Positions 31,661 through 44,000 of a stretch of DNA of 64,000 nt are shown piece by piece. Source of the DNA: Limnomonas spitsbergensis (Eukaryota > Chlorophyta > Chlorophyceae > Chlamydomonadales); assembly GCA_037349105.1 (NCBI GenBank), contig JAYJMM010000102.1, positions 1,364,001 through 1,428,000 of the forward strand. Direction: 5' to 3'. Every line of letters starts with the position of its first letter. The stretch's first letter is position 1. The position numbers and the translations under genes were made by a program. The notes below the pieces were generated by a model. The model saw only the letters and a list, made by a program, of their open reading frames with translations, was not told where the DNA came from and did not search any database.

Positions 31661-32294
31661 ATGGGCGGCAGTACTGTAGCATGCATGCAGTGCATGCCTG
31701 TGGGTCGCCTTGGCTTCCCGACTACCCAGGAGCTTAAGACCAGAATACAACAGTGGCCATCATTCAGGTGGCATGTAAGCAGTTTCCATGCATGAAGGAC
31801 GCCCCCTGCCAGATCGCGAACGACCTGTGAGCGGTCCTGGAGTTCGAGCTCTGATGTGAGGGGGACATGATGCAACATCCCTAAGCGCATCATCTGACAG
31901 CATGCGCTTCATGCTTCGTGCTGCCTCCGTTGCCGTTCGGCCTAGTCGGATGATCGGCCAGAAGGGCCAGACGGCCAGGGGGCTGAGCAGCAGCCTCATC
32001 CTCGTCTCCTCTTGCTGGTTCTGTTCACCACCGGCATCACTAGCTATTTTTCTGCGTCCATGAAGAGGTCGCTGTCCGGGCCTGCTGGCCTAGTGCGCCA
32101 CTATGACACGTGTTTTTCTGCTTCGAAAATTTACCTGAGCCACTGGCAATGCGGCTTGTATTTTCCGTTTTGCTACGAAGTTTCATCTCTGTACAGTTGT
32201 CCCCAGGTTTTTCCATCCCGAGCTTATTCGCTGCGACTTGGGTTCAACTCAGCACCGTCCTTGTGGGGTCTTATCCTGCATCCACCTTCCTCAA
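31661..32294. other. Intergenic, no gene seen
   Basis: Sequence between the G-rich minisatellite and the right inverted repeat. It includes CGGCCAGAAGGGCCAGACGG, which may be a remnant of a dispersed repeat. No supported coding region. Confidence 0.4.
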
Positions 32295-32660
32295 TTTCGT
32301 CCACAACCACCCACACAAACCACCCATGGACAGCATTCTCCCACCAGTTGATAAGAAGTCCCTTCCTACCCCTATGTGGGGTAGTAGCCTTTGGGTAGTA
32401 GCCCAGCTCCCCCTGTGCAGGCTAGTACACTGCTCCCACCCTCATGAGAGCCCTCCATGCTGACCACGCCACTGCCCTACACCTCAGTTCACATACCGTA
32501 TTTATAACGCCAGGTTATGGACAGGCGAAGCCTTTCACACACATAAAAAGAAAGAATTCCTGTTACCCCTATATGGGGTAGTAGCTTTGGGGTAGTAGCC
32601 CCCTACTCTCCCTATGTGGGGTAGGAGTTACCGGGAGACTTAGCTGCCAAATGTCCTCAC
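32295..32660 (-). repeat. Right inverted repeat (about 0.37 kb)
   Basis: Reverse-complement partner of 19,661-20,061. It contains the near-perfect palindrome ACCCCTATATGGGGT at about 32,566-32,580. Together the two arms bracket 12.2 kb that includes the retroelement. Confidence 0.8.
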
Positions 32661-33386
32661 AATCTGGTGCCACAAAAAAATCTGTCAACGTAACATTCGG
32701 TGCGCACACCGGTGGCCGTTCAGTTAGATTCGTAACATCTATGGCATGCGCATGAGAAGAGACAGGTCGCAGACGAGCGTTTGTGTCCTCAACTTCATAG
32801 TACACATTCAGCGATTTTGACTAAGAATCATAGTCACGGTAGAGGGGTGCTACTATCATAACTCTCAAGGCATGCTGTGACTAGGCACACCCCTGCCAGG
32901 AATATGATTCTTAGAAACTTAGATGATGGCGTTTGATTGGAAAGTAGAATGTGGCTAGGACAAGCGCCCACAAAACCAAACATGACATTTTAAGGACGAC
33001 CCAAATCCTTCAATCTAGTACCAAAGGGAACGGACTGTATTTCCGTATAGGACAAAGTAAGGCACTTTGGGTCATATTGAATCTTCAAACCCGCAGGATC
33101 TCATACATTGTTTCAGCATTGTTGCCAGGCCCGTCATACTCCTGCCCAGTGCCCAGTGCAAGCTGTCGTGCCCAAGAAAGACAATGCAACAGAGCCACAG
33201 ATTATCCTCGGGCAGGGCCCAGAGGTGTAACGTCATTGACACAACAGATTCACAAACTCAACACCCCCGGCTGCGGCGCCTACGGTGGCCCCCAGCCTCC
33301 GCTCAATCCCACTTTCCACAGTCGCCAAACCTCCTGGCTCTACCGACCACCGGAGGGTACATCCATTGTTCATCTTCTTCACAGAT
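32661..33386. other. 3' flank of TTM3 gene, no gene seen
   Basis: Intergenic sequence downstream of the minus-strand TTM3 stop. It holds only short ORFs without family resemblance. Confidence 0.45.
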
Positions 33387-36300
33387 TCACAGCAATGTCT
33401 TCTTGATGAAGTTTGCAAACTTGGAGACGCTGGAGTAGGTGTAGCTGATCTTATTGCTGTTCAGCATCTTTTCCAGCTTGTCCCTAATCAGCTCAGGGTG
33501 GACCTGCCACCAGAAATGTAACATCAAATCAAGTTAGGCAGACCAGCAGCTAGGCAGAACAACACTCAAATGAAGCAAGCAAACATGAGCAAATTCAGCG
33601 GCAGCTCAGGGATTGCTCAGGGTGGTCCTGCCAGCTGACATAGGACATCAAATAAGGTTCAGCCTAGACTCATGAGAGGCAGCTATAATGTAACACGAAA
33701 TCAGGGCAGCTAGCAGAACAACAGTTGTTTCACCTCCCCTGGAACGTGCCCTGCTCTCACCGTCTCACACTCAATCTCATGGGTTTAGGGTTCAGAATTA
33801 GGGTCTGCCACTCAGCTCTCACCGACTCACACTGAATCTTGTGGGTTGAGGGTTAAGGTTCTAGGCTTAGCTAAACCCTAACGCCCACCTTATCACCATT
33901 TCACACTCAATCTCATGGGTTTAGGGTTACGGTTTTGGGCTAAGCTAAACTCTGCCGCACAGCTCTCACCGTCTCACACTAAATATCGTGGGTTTAGGGT
34001 GAATGTTCTAGGCATAGCAAAACCCTACCACCCAGCTCTCACCGTCTCACACTCAATCTCATACACCGTCCCCTGTTCAAAGTACGTCTCATCCAGCTCC
34101 AACGTCTCGCCCTCCCAGTCATAGTCCTGGCGGCGGTTGCGGAATCCCCCGATACACACGAGCCCCTTGATGCCCGATTTCTCGGCCAAGCTCTTGACCA
34201 GGGGGGAATGGCTGAGGAACTCCTCCGGATGGGACAGGTACCTGAGGTGGTTAAGACGGCGGTGGGGTCAGGAGAGAAACCTCGGGGGGATCCTTGCACA
34301 CGTCCATACATGGATGAATGCATCATGGAATCTTCCAGTGCTAGTTTTTCCCACCTTAAAGTCGGACTTCAGCAGGCCCAGTTATGACTGAACCTGGACC
34401 GTCCCATAACTGGTGGCCAAAGCAGCGAGGCTGGCCACAGATGGGGCCTCGTGCCGGCGTCTGGAGTGTAGCTGACATGTAGCTGAGTCAGGTGGTAGGG
34501 CCCATGGATGGAATCCCTTCAGGATGCCCTCTGCACTCCTAAAAGCAACGCTCTTTTCCTAGCCCACTTCCCTCATTCATGGATGACAGAGAGATGCCAG
34601 GAGACACCCCCTGGGAGGAATCCTTGCATGCCCCCATGCATAAGGGAAGGAGGCCAGGAGACACCCCCTGGGGGGAATCCTTGCATGCGCCATGCGCCCA
34701 TGCATAAGGGAAGGAGGCCAGGAGTAGAGCCATGTTGGAGGAGTTCAGGTGGCATCCGGGCATCCCGCGGGGACCCAACAGTGGGGACTAAGTGCATCTA
34801 GTTGGGACCTAAATTTAGCACTTGGTATTAAAGTGGGTTCCTAAGTGGACATTATGAAGGTCGAGGAAGCAAAAGTGGTGCATCGGCTTCGCAGACCCCG
34901 CCTCAGCCATCTAGGAGTCGAGGGATGAACACTACAGGTGATGACTTGGCACAAATGGTCAGTAGTACACCTAGTCAGCAACTATCGCCCAGTCAGCAAT
35001 GCACCTAGTCATAAACTGTTGCCCAGTCAGCATTTAACCTAGTCATCGATTGTCGCGCAGTCAGCACTTAACCTAGTCAGCAACATCTGTCCAGTCAGCA
35101 GTGCACCTAGTCATCAACTGTCGTGCAGTTAGCAGTAAACCTAGTCATAAACTGTTGCCCAATCTGCACTTCACCTACTCAGCATTTCAGCAACATCTGT
35201 CCAGTCAGCAACCTAGTCAACGACTTCTGCCCAGTCAGCAGTGCACCTAGTCAGCAGCTGCTGTTGTTCAGGCGGATCCAGGCTCAGTGCCTTTGACCCT
35301 GTGGACACATGGTACGCCGGGTGGGTGCACGCAGCCATCACCTCCTCCTCACTTAAGTGTGTGATCTGAGAAGGGTAAAGACAAGCTATGTGGGACAGCT
35401 GGCCGCAGCTACCTACCTCCTCCCAGCTGCAGGCTCAGCTGGCTCCTCCACCTCGGATGCGGTGCCGATGCCATCCTTCAGCACTTGCTCGCCCTGCATC
35501 GAGGCGGTATCACGGGTTGCAGGACTATCAGGGTCGGAGACAGAGAATAGTGGAAGCCATTTTCATCGTTCTCACGCTGGGTGTTTTGTCAAGCGAGCAG
35601 GAGCAGTCTGGGTAGTGACAGGAGGTCAGGAACACCTTGGGACAGCTACCAGATTCAAAGGAGATAGCAGCGGGTCCTTCTCACCATCTTTCTCCTTTAC
35701 TTAAAAGCACAGCACCCAATGTTTTGAATAAGCCGAGAAATCCAGATGCAAAACACTCATGCCATGTTAACACACCATCGCAGGCTGCTAAGATGACAGC
35801 CAGTCTGCCATGCACCTTAATGAATTGTGCAAATATATAAATACTCGATATTTTTTTTTTAAGTTCTATTTTTTTATACGGTATAAAATAAATATTTTTT
35901 TGTGTAAATATATAAACACCGTACCGTAAATATATTACCTGTACGCGGTACGGTATATATAATACATACATACCGGTAGTTCGTTTGATCTTGCAACAAA
36001 TCGCTTGCTTCTGCCTTGACAGCAGCGCACCTTAATCGTGATGACTGCCTTCTTGTCAACGTCATAGAATCTGAGCCGGAGCACAGTACGTTTGGCGTTG
36101 AGCTCGCCATTGCTGCCGTCGAAAAAGAAGTTTTCCTGCACCAGTTGAACAGCAGTGTTTATTTTAGTCAGTGGTACACGACGATCAGCTACAGTTCAGC
36201 TACAGTGTGGCCCTCAGCCACAAGACCCTGGTGCGGACCGCCCTGTTGCTTGGGCCACCGGCCGGAGGCCGGTCCAGGTTTGGTGGGAATCGCCCCAGGG

Positions 36301-39300
36301 GTGGCCGCGGGGCGGCCTAGCAGAGGTGGTCCGGTACCCACTAAGATAAACACTGGTAGATTAACAGATTTTCAGTCCATTCAGAGAGGCAGCTGTATCA
36401 GGTGCAGGAGGTATGAAATTGAAATTAAAAGAAAACTAAACATAACAAAGAATGCTGTAATCAAATTCAAACACTGGTAAGTTCAAATTCAGAGCCTTGT
36501 CTGGGTGTTGTGATGCTACCTGAAGAGTCGCAGCATCTAGGCAGGCTGACTGGCAAGCCCTCCCGGCTTCGCCACGGCATTGGCGCTTTCACACATGTAT
36601 TCACACTTTGGGCAGCGAACAACTATTCAATCAAAAAGAAAAAGAAAACACAGCCTGCATCTAGCTCAGCAGTCCCAGAGCAGTAAGCTGGTGCCCAGAG
36701 GGGCTTATCTATCATTTAGTCAGGGATCATTAATTTCCAATTATATTATGGTGGCTGGTTTCTGAGGGAACTGTCAGCCATGCTGCTCTGGGGCTTAAAT
36801 GCCGGGCCCTTTCGAAAAAGTCAGCAGGACGGGCGGATAGCAGCATAGACGCTGTATGAACGCTTAAACAACTTCACACATATCATCCACAGCCCCACAT
36901 TGGCTTGCAAAGTTTTCGCTGTGCAGCTCTCAACTGCCAGAGCTGCAGTCCCAACTGTCTGACATGCAGGTCACCACTACCGTACATGCAGGTCCCAACT
37001 GCCAGACACTCAGGTCCCAATTGTCCGACGTGAAGGTCCCAACTGCAGGACATGCAGGTCCCAACTGTCAGACATGCAGGTCCCAACTGCCGGACATGCA
37101 GGTGCCAACCGCCGGACATGCAGGTCCTAACTGTCGAACATGCAGGTCCCAACTGTCAGACATGCAGGTCCCAACTGCCGGACATGCAGGTGCCAACTGC
37201 CAGACATGCAGGTGCCAACAGCCAAACATGCAGGTCCCAACTGTCGGACATGCAGGTCCCAACTGCCGGACATGCAGGTCCCAACTGCCGGACATTCAGG
37301 TCCCAAACTGCCGGACATGCAGGTCCCAACTGCCGGACATGCAGGTCCTAACTGTCGGACATGCAGGTCCCAACTGCCGGACATGCATGTTCCAACTGTC
37401 GGACATGCAGGTCCCAACTGTCGGACATGCAGGTCCTAACTGCCGGACAGGCAGGTCCCAACCGTCGGACATGCAGGTCCTAACTGCCGGACATGCAAGT
37501 CCCAACTGTCGGACATACAGGTCCTAACTGCCGGACATGCAGGTCCCAACTGTCGGACATGCAGGTCCCAACTGACGAACATGCAGGTCCCGACTGCTGG
37601 ACATGCAGGTCCCAACTGCCGGACATGCAGGTGCCAACTGCCAGACATGCAGGTGCCAAATGCCAGACATGCAGGTCCCAACTGTCGGACATACAGGTCC
37701 TAACTGCCGGACATGCAGGTCCCAACTGTCAAACATGCAGGTCCCGACTGCTGGACATGCAGATCCTAACTGCCGGACATGCAGGTGCCAACTGCCAGAC
37801 ATGCAGGTGCCAACTGCCGGACATGCAGGTCCCGACTGTCGGACATGCAGGTCCCAACTGCCGGACATGCAGGTCCCAACTGTCGGACATGCAGGTCCCA
37901 ACTGTCGAACATGCAGGTCCCAACGGCCAGACATGCAGGTCACGACTGTCAGACATGCAGGTCAACTGCCGGACATGCAGGTCCCAACTGCCAGGCATGC
38001 AGGTTTCAACTGCCGGACATGCAGGTCCCAACTGCTGGACATGCAGGTCCTAACTGCCAGACATGCAGGTCCCTAATGCCAGACATGCAGGTCCCAACTG
38101 CCAGACATGCAGGTCTCAACTCTCGGACATGCAGGTCCCAACTGCAGGACATGCAGGTCCCAACTGCCGGACATGCAGGTCCCAACTGCTGGATATGCAG
38201 GTCCCAACTGCCGGACATGCAGGTCTCAACTACCAGACATGCAGGTCCTACTGCCGGACAGGCAGGTGCCAACTGCCAGACATGCAGGTCCCAACTGCCA
38301 GACATGCAGGTCCCAACTGTCGGACATGCAGGTCCCAACTGCCGGACTCGCAGGTCCTAATTGCCGGACATGCAGGTCCAAACTGCCGGACACTCAGGTG
38401 CCAACTGCCTGATGCAGGTCCCAACTGCCGGTCATGCAGGTCCCAACTGCCGGACACTCAGGTGCCAACTGCCGAACATGCAGATCCCAACCGCAGGGCA
38501 TGCAGGTCCCAACTGCCGGTCATGCAGGTCCCAACTGCCGGACATGCACATCCGAACTGCCGGACAAGCAGGTGCCAACTGCCAGACATGCAGGTCCCAA
38601 CTGCCAGACATGCAGGTGTCAACTGAAGGACATATAGGTCCCAACTACCCGACTCACAGGTCCTAATTGACAGACATGCAGGTCCCAACTGCCAGACTTG
38701 CAGGTCCCAACTGTCAGACACTCAGGTCCCAACTGCCAGACATTCAGGTCCCAACTGCCAGTCACTTAGGTCCCGACTGCCAGACATTCAGGTCCCAACC
38801 GCCGGACATGCAGGTCCCAACTGCCGGACACTCAGGTCCCAACTGCCGGACATGCAGGTCCCAACCGCCGGACATGCAGGTCCCAAATGCCGTACACTCA
38901 GGTCCCAACTGCCGGACATGCAGGTCCCAACTGCCGGACATGCAGGTCCCAACTGCCGGACATGCAGGTCCCAACTGCTGGACATGCAGTTCCCAAGTCC
39001 CAACCACAGGTCATGCAAGTCAATGCTTCTTTTAGTGTGAACCAATCCATCTTTGACAGGCCGCTGGGCAGCAATCACACGGCCAATGGGGCAACAAGTC
39101 TTGACTGCCGGGGGGCAAAGCAGGGCATAAGGGCCCCGGTCCCTGGCCGTTCTGTAGCTGAATATCAGCAGAAGCACCCCTTGCTTAACAATGAGGAAGG
39201 TTGGAGCCTAGTAGTTCATGAACCTGAAGGATTTGGGGACCAAAAAAGTGAAAATGCTCGATGGTTATCCTCAACCCATGCATGGGGCGTAAAGGAGGTA

Positions 39301-40289
39301 AGCTAATGACAGACCTTCAGTCAGAAAAGTTTCCCCTCTTACATCTGAGCTAGAAGTTCCTTTAACTTTCGAACCCACCCACCCTTACCTCCGCGTGAGC
39401 TTCTGATGCTCCCTGTTAACCTGGAGCACCCCTTTGGCCAGCGGCTGATAGTCTTTTCACTGCACTCCAAACCGTCAGCTTGTCCCCTCTGAAGACTTGC
39501 GAGTCTGCGGTTTCAGTGCTAGCAGATATATCTGCGCTGAAACCGGCCCCAATGACCCTGGTTACACTTTCTGATGGCTGGACCCATCTGATGAACTGTG
39601 AACTGCTTGTACAAGCTTGACCAGCAGGATGACTGCAGTTTAAAGCGAAGACTGTCCTGACAGATGTTTTCAACCAACTCTTTTATATACGGGCAGTGAT
39701 GATACTTTAGTCTCAAACTGATTCCATCTCGGAGACTATTGCCAATCTGAGCCCCCAAATTCTGCTGGTCCCAACCCCAGGACACTGATATGTCAATAAT
39801 CACCTGCTGGTGAGTGGCGCGCAGGCCGGGGGAGAGGATCCTGGCCACCAAATCATAGGCTTCACGGTCTGGCAGCCGGATCTTGACTTCAATCTGTCAT
39901 ATGGGTGAACGCCAGTGGGAACTCGGTTAAATTGGGCAGGGTGGGGTGGGATGGGAGTGGGAGGGGATGGAGTAGGATAGGGTCAGGTGCGGTAGGGTGC
40001 GGTAGGGTGCGGTAGGGTAGACCGTTAACGTAGGGTGGGATGGGATGGGGCGTTCTGGTAGTCCTTTGGGCCACTGTTATAGAGGCCAGATTGAAGGATG
40101 TGGACCAGTCAGAAAAGTCCAGGAGGCTTGGCGGCGTGGCAGTGGATGCATGGACTCGTGCGGCATGGCAGCCTAACAGGCAAGCTGCTGATGCAGGTCC
40201 CTTGGGATTTCTCATGCAGGACCTTCCTGGGCCAAAGTCTCGCTCTTTTGAAGGATCCTTGCACTGCATGGTGCACGCCTCACCTCCAT
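33387..40289 (-). CDS. TTM3: CYTH/triphosphate tunnel metalloenzyme, TTM3-like
   Basis: Minus-strand exons in order: 40289-40284, 39893-39804, 36135-36031, 35493-35417, 34241-34043, 33503-33387 (594 nt, 197 aa, all introns GT-AG, phases consistent). Family members hydrolyse short-chain polyphosphate (plant TTM3 is a tripolyphosphatase) in a beta-barrel tunnel using Mg2+. The CYTH signature ExExK is E2-I-E-V-K6 and is split by intron 1. HQQENFFFDG, LRLRFYD (about residues 51-57), GGFRNRRQDYDWEG, LELDET and YEIECET follow in the usual order. The end VSKFANFIKK matches the family C terminus, and the length is close to the usual 200-210 aa. The start is the only ATG after an in-frame upstream TGA, and exon 1 contributes just six coding bases. 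Introns total 6.3 kb and are mostly minisatellite. Confidence 0.9.
33750..34042 (-). repeat. Four intronic copies of the TTM3 exon 5 donor border
   Basis: The true border (plus strand AGCTCTCACCGTCTCACACT, 34,035-34,054) recurs in the adjoining intron near 33,757, 33,814, 33,890 and 33,960. Each copy carries the minus-strand donor GTGAG or a variant, and is followed by a GGGTTTAGGGTT-like sequence. Unit length is about 70 bp. Confidence 0.85.
34250..34790. repeat. Intronic repeats and a dispersed-repeat fragment
   Basis: TTM3 intron. GGAATCCTTGCATGC and AGGAGACACCCCCTGG units repeat at 34,560-34,730, and a similar GGGGATCCTTGCACACG lies near 34,287 by the exon. 34,385-34,480 resembles dispersed family D (ACCTGGACCG...GGTGGCCAAAGCAGCGAGGC). 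Confidence 0.6.
34960..35260. repeat. Minisatellite CCTAGTCAGCA / CCCAGTCAGCA
   Basis: About eight degenerate units of around 35-40 bp alternate ACCTAGTCATCAACTGTCG with CCAGTCAGCAGTGC, inside a TTM3 intron. Confidence 0.85.
35840..35975. other. AT-rich patch with inverted repeat
   Basis: Short strongly AT-rich stretch in a TTM3 intron. The perfect arms ACCGTACCG (35,918-35,926) and CGGTACGGT (35,946-35,954) could form a cruciform. Its origin is unknown; it may be a small MITE remnant. Confidence 0.5.
36160..36360 (-). repeat. Dispersed repeat family D copy
   Basis: On the minus strand: GTGTTTATCTTAGTGGGTAC, CGGACCACCTCTGCTAGGCC, CCAAACCTGGACCGGCC, GGTGGCCCAAGCAACAGGGC, then a GTAGCTGAACTGTAGCTGA tail. 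Related copies lie at 17,240, 34,390, 39,030, 53,870 and 54,345. It looks like a short non-autonomous element. Confidence 0.65.
36960..39015. repeat. 22-bp minisatellite in TTM3 intron
   Basis: About 90 copies of a 22-bp unit, GACATGCAGGTCCCAACTG plus CCG, with point variants and occasional 20-21-bp units. The core GGACATGCAGGTCC is palindromic except for one base pair. The array fills most of the 3.7-kb intron between TTM3 exons 2 and 3. Repeated open frames on both strands are by-products. Confidence 0.95.
39030..39160 (+). repeat. Dispersed repeat family D copy, next to 22-bp array
   Basis: Shares AGTGTGAACCAATCCATCTTTG, shortened here as ACCAATCCATCTTTGACAGG, and CCGCTGGGCAGCAATCACAC with other family D copies, and ends TTCTGTAGCTGAAT. 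The rest of the intron up to 39,803 shows no feature I can name. Confidence 0.5.
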
Positions 40290-41093
40290 AGCTTTGTTTA
40301 CTTCTGGAGTCCGATTCGCGCTGCCACCGATAGTCGATCCTGGGTTGTCTCCGGCGGCAAGTCGGCTTGAGGCTGTTGCTGCTGCTGCCGCGTAGCTTCT
40401 TGCTGGACTCGGCGCTCGCGATCTAGCTCCTCCTTGTCCTGCGCAGGAACGTCACGTTGGAAGAGCGAGGAGTTGGTTCAGGGACCTATTGGAAAGCCAT
40501 TCGGCGGACACCAGATTCGGCGGACACCCTTCGCATGGGAGGCTCCGCCCTGGCTGGATGCAGGGTCGGATCTAAGGTGCACGTACTTCTTGCTTGAGGT
40601 CGATGCGAGTAGGCTTGCGAGGTAGCATGGACGCATACACGACGCGAGGAGGCAATAAGCATTAATGTCGAGGCGGCAATGGTGTGGTCCGAGAAGCCGT
40701 ACCTGTTCCATAATCTCTGATCCGAATGACAACATGATCCAGAACCGGATCTCAACCACTGATCTCAACCACCGATCTCAAGAGGGCACACAGTAACTGA
40801 TCTCAACCGCTGTCCCCGATCTCAACCCACGTATCCCATCCTCTTCACCCTCAACCTCTTCAAAGCTGAAACTCGGCTTCCGAACTGGATTCCAGCCTGG
40901 CCCAGCGCAGGGCCTGCACCGATCGAAAAAACTTACCTGGATCAAGCTTTGGATCCGTCCAGCCGTCCTAGCTTCCGGGAGCTTCCTCCGCTGCCTACCC
41001 GCTCCCGCTCCCTCTGTCCAAGCCTATTTTTGCTCAAACCGCACCCACCGGCCTCACGTCCACCTGATCCCCATCGCACATTCAAACAAGAAC
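40290..41093. promoter_or_regulatory. Shared intergenic region of divergent TTM3 and PNG1
   Basis: About 0.8 kb between the two start codons, so it must contain both 5' UTRs and both promoters. A tandem GATCTCAACCACYGATCTCAA-type repeat (pieces of up to 20 nt) lies at 40,748-40,830. The TTM3 side has a GCTGTTGCTGCTGCTGCC run. No TATA element could be assigned with confidence. Confidence 0.55.
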
Positions 41094-44000
41094 ATGGAAG
41101 ACGCGGATGCAGCCCTGGCCCGAGCTCTGCAGGAGGAGGAGTACGCGATAGACAGGTTCAAGGAGCGGGACTTGCTGCTCCGACAGCTTCAGGGCAGCAT
41201 GGACAAAGTAGTCAAGGTGCGCCATGTGTGCCCCGAACACGCTCTGAAACCATGCGTGCCTCGGAAACGCTCTGTAACCACAACGGGCTTAGATTATTGT
41301 GGCCACAGGGCATGTAGTGCATTACCGGTATATCACATGGCTCACATAAGTGCAGACACGCATGGGGCACTAGGGTGTGCTTCGAAAAAGGGTCGCATGG
41401 CTCTGGGTCATGGGACGCCGCAATCCGCCCGAACACAAACTTTGGTAGTGTATCACGATGCAAGGCCCATGCAAGGGTATGGTCCTTGAGGATAGCGAGA
41501 ATAGTGAGAACAGTGAAGCAACAGCAGAGCAGCAGAGGGATAAGATATGTGCACTACTGCCGCAACAATGGGGCAAGATTAAAACACTACAGGCACAGTT
41601 ATGAGGCAAGATCTGTGCACTACAGCCACAGCTGAGGGGCAAGATCTGTGCACTACAGCCGCAGCTGAGAGGCAAGATCTGTGCACTACAGCCACAGCTG
41701 AGGGGCAAGATCTGTGCACTACAGCCGCAGCTGAGAGGCAAGATCTGTGCACTACCGCCGCAGCTGAGGGGCAAGATCTGTGCACTACCGCCGCAGCTGA
41801 GGGGCAAGATCTGTGCACTACCGCCGCAGCTGAAGGGCAAGATCTGTGCACTACAGCCACAGCAACGAGCAAGATCTGTGCACTACAGCCATAACTGAGA
41901 GGCAAGATCTGTGCACTACAGCCACAGCTAGGGGGCAAGATCTGTGCACTACAGCCGCAGCAACAGGCAAGATCTGTGCACTACAGCCGCAGCAACAGGC
42001 AAGATCTGTGCACTACAGTTGTCGCTAGGGGGCAAGATCTGTGCACTACAGCCATAGCAACAGGCAAGATCTATGCACTACAGCCGCAGCAACAGGCAAG
42101 ATGTACACACTAAAGCCACTACAACAGGCAAGATCTGTGCACTACAGCCGCAGCAACAGGCAAGATCTACACACTAAAGCCACTGCAACAGGCAAGATCT
42201 ATGCACTAAAGCCGCAGCAACAGGCAAGATCTACACACTAAAGCCACTGCAACAGGCGCACTACAGCCGCTGGAACGGGGCAAGATCTGTGTGCTACACC
42301 CACAGGAACGGGGCTCGATCCGCCCTCGTTTCTAGTGCCAAGCAGGCATCCGCTCGCACTGCCCTGCCGCCCTGGTTTGATCCAACAGCCTGGTGGCAAA
42401 CCAGTTGCCTAATAGCTGGCGTTGGTTTCCCGAAGTTTATGTAAAACTGACATCGCAGTGCAACTGTATAAATAAATAAATACACCCTAGGGCGTGGAGA
42501 ACTGGATGTACTTTGGATGAGCTATGTCTCATAATTGTCGCCGGTTGGGGCTCAGGGATACATTAAAAGACTAATTATCCAGCGCTGTTGCCAGTTTTCA
42601 ATTGGAAGTCAAGAGGTTGGGTCGATGGTTTGCTCTAACGGCCGAAGCGTGAAAAAAAATACATGGACCACTGGCCATAGGCCGGGCAAGGACTGTGCCC
42701 CATCGGCCCAACGGCGGCCGCTCAGCCGCCTGCCCAAAATGCTCTGGTGTGCACAAAACACACCCCAAACCTTCATTTGGCGTGTCCCAACCCTAAACCC
42801 CAACCCCCCTGTCCTGCAGTGTGAGGATGAGTTCCTGCATGCTCTGGCTCTCTCCGTGATACCTCTGGACAGCCTTCAAGCGGAGGCGGAGGCGGAGATC
42901 ACTCTCAACGAGGGCTTGGGCCAGCCGCTGCCTTTCTCTCACCAGGACGTGCTGGTGCAGAAGCTGCTACAGTGGTTCAAGGGAAGCTTCTTCAGGTGGG
43001 CGTTTGTGTGTGTGCGTGCGTTTGCTTGCGTTGTGTTTGCCTGTGTGTGTGTGTGTGTGGTGTGTTTGCATGTGCATTAGCTGCCTTGCGGGCATGTATG
43101 TTTATATGTTATAGGGAAGTTTTGTCGTTTGTGTGTGTGGGGGGGGGGCTTTGTGAGTGACTTTGTGTGTTTGTGTGATTTTGTGTGTATACGTGAGGTA
43201 CACTGCTGGCAGATTATTCAAGGACTTGCAAGCAACAGATCTGGTCAAGGTCCTGATCAGATATTTTGAACTTATGGATGTGTCAGCCTGCACACAAATT
43301 ACAACCTAGTCCAAGCACCCACCCACGTCATTTGAATCTCCTTCCCCATGAGTATGATTATGTCAGGTGAACTCGTTTTTCTTGATGTTTTTGGCACCGC
43401 CGGCCCTTTTAACAAGGCTCTTGGGTGCTGCGTTGACGTTGTGCCCGCACATGTTGTCTTGGAAGTGATATCTGCATGCTTCAGGTCCAGTATAGTGGGG
43501 AATTCAAGACGGCGTGGGTGAGGCTGTGCATGGAAGGTGCTTTCCCAGTGCTCGTTGGGCGCATGGTAGTTGCATGGTAGGTATATGACAGGTGCATAGT
43601 AGGTGCATGGTAGGTGCATAGTAGGTGCATGGCTGGTGCATGGTAGTTGCATGGCAGGTTTATGACAGGTGCATAGTAGGTGCATGGTAGGTGCATATTG
43701 GGTGCATGGTAGGTGCATGGTAGTTGCATGGCAGTTATAAGACAGGTGCATAGTAGGTGCATGGTAGGTGCAGGTAGGTGCATAGTAGGTGCATGGTAGT
43801 TACATGGCAGGTAAATGACAGGTGCATAGTAGGTGCATGGTAGTTGCATGGCAGGTATATGGCAGGTATATGACAGGTGCATGGCAGGTGCATGGCAGAT
43901 TGGCAGGTGCATGGCAGGTACATGGCAGACTGGCAGGTGCATGGCAGGTGCAAAGACAGGGGCATGGTAGGTGCATGGCAGGCAGATGGCCTCCGAGCTC

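Noticed and set aside
36883..39177. ORFs of up to 193 codons with MQVPTAGHAGPNC-like repeats
   Set aside because: Three frames and both strands of the 22-bp array are open equally; the region is intronic to TTM3.
40300..40450. Minus-strand QDKEELDRERR...QQQQQ peptide as the end of another gene
   Set aside because: It ends with TAA just before the TTM3 start in a different frame and has no family match; best read as TTM3 5' UTR or promoter sequence.
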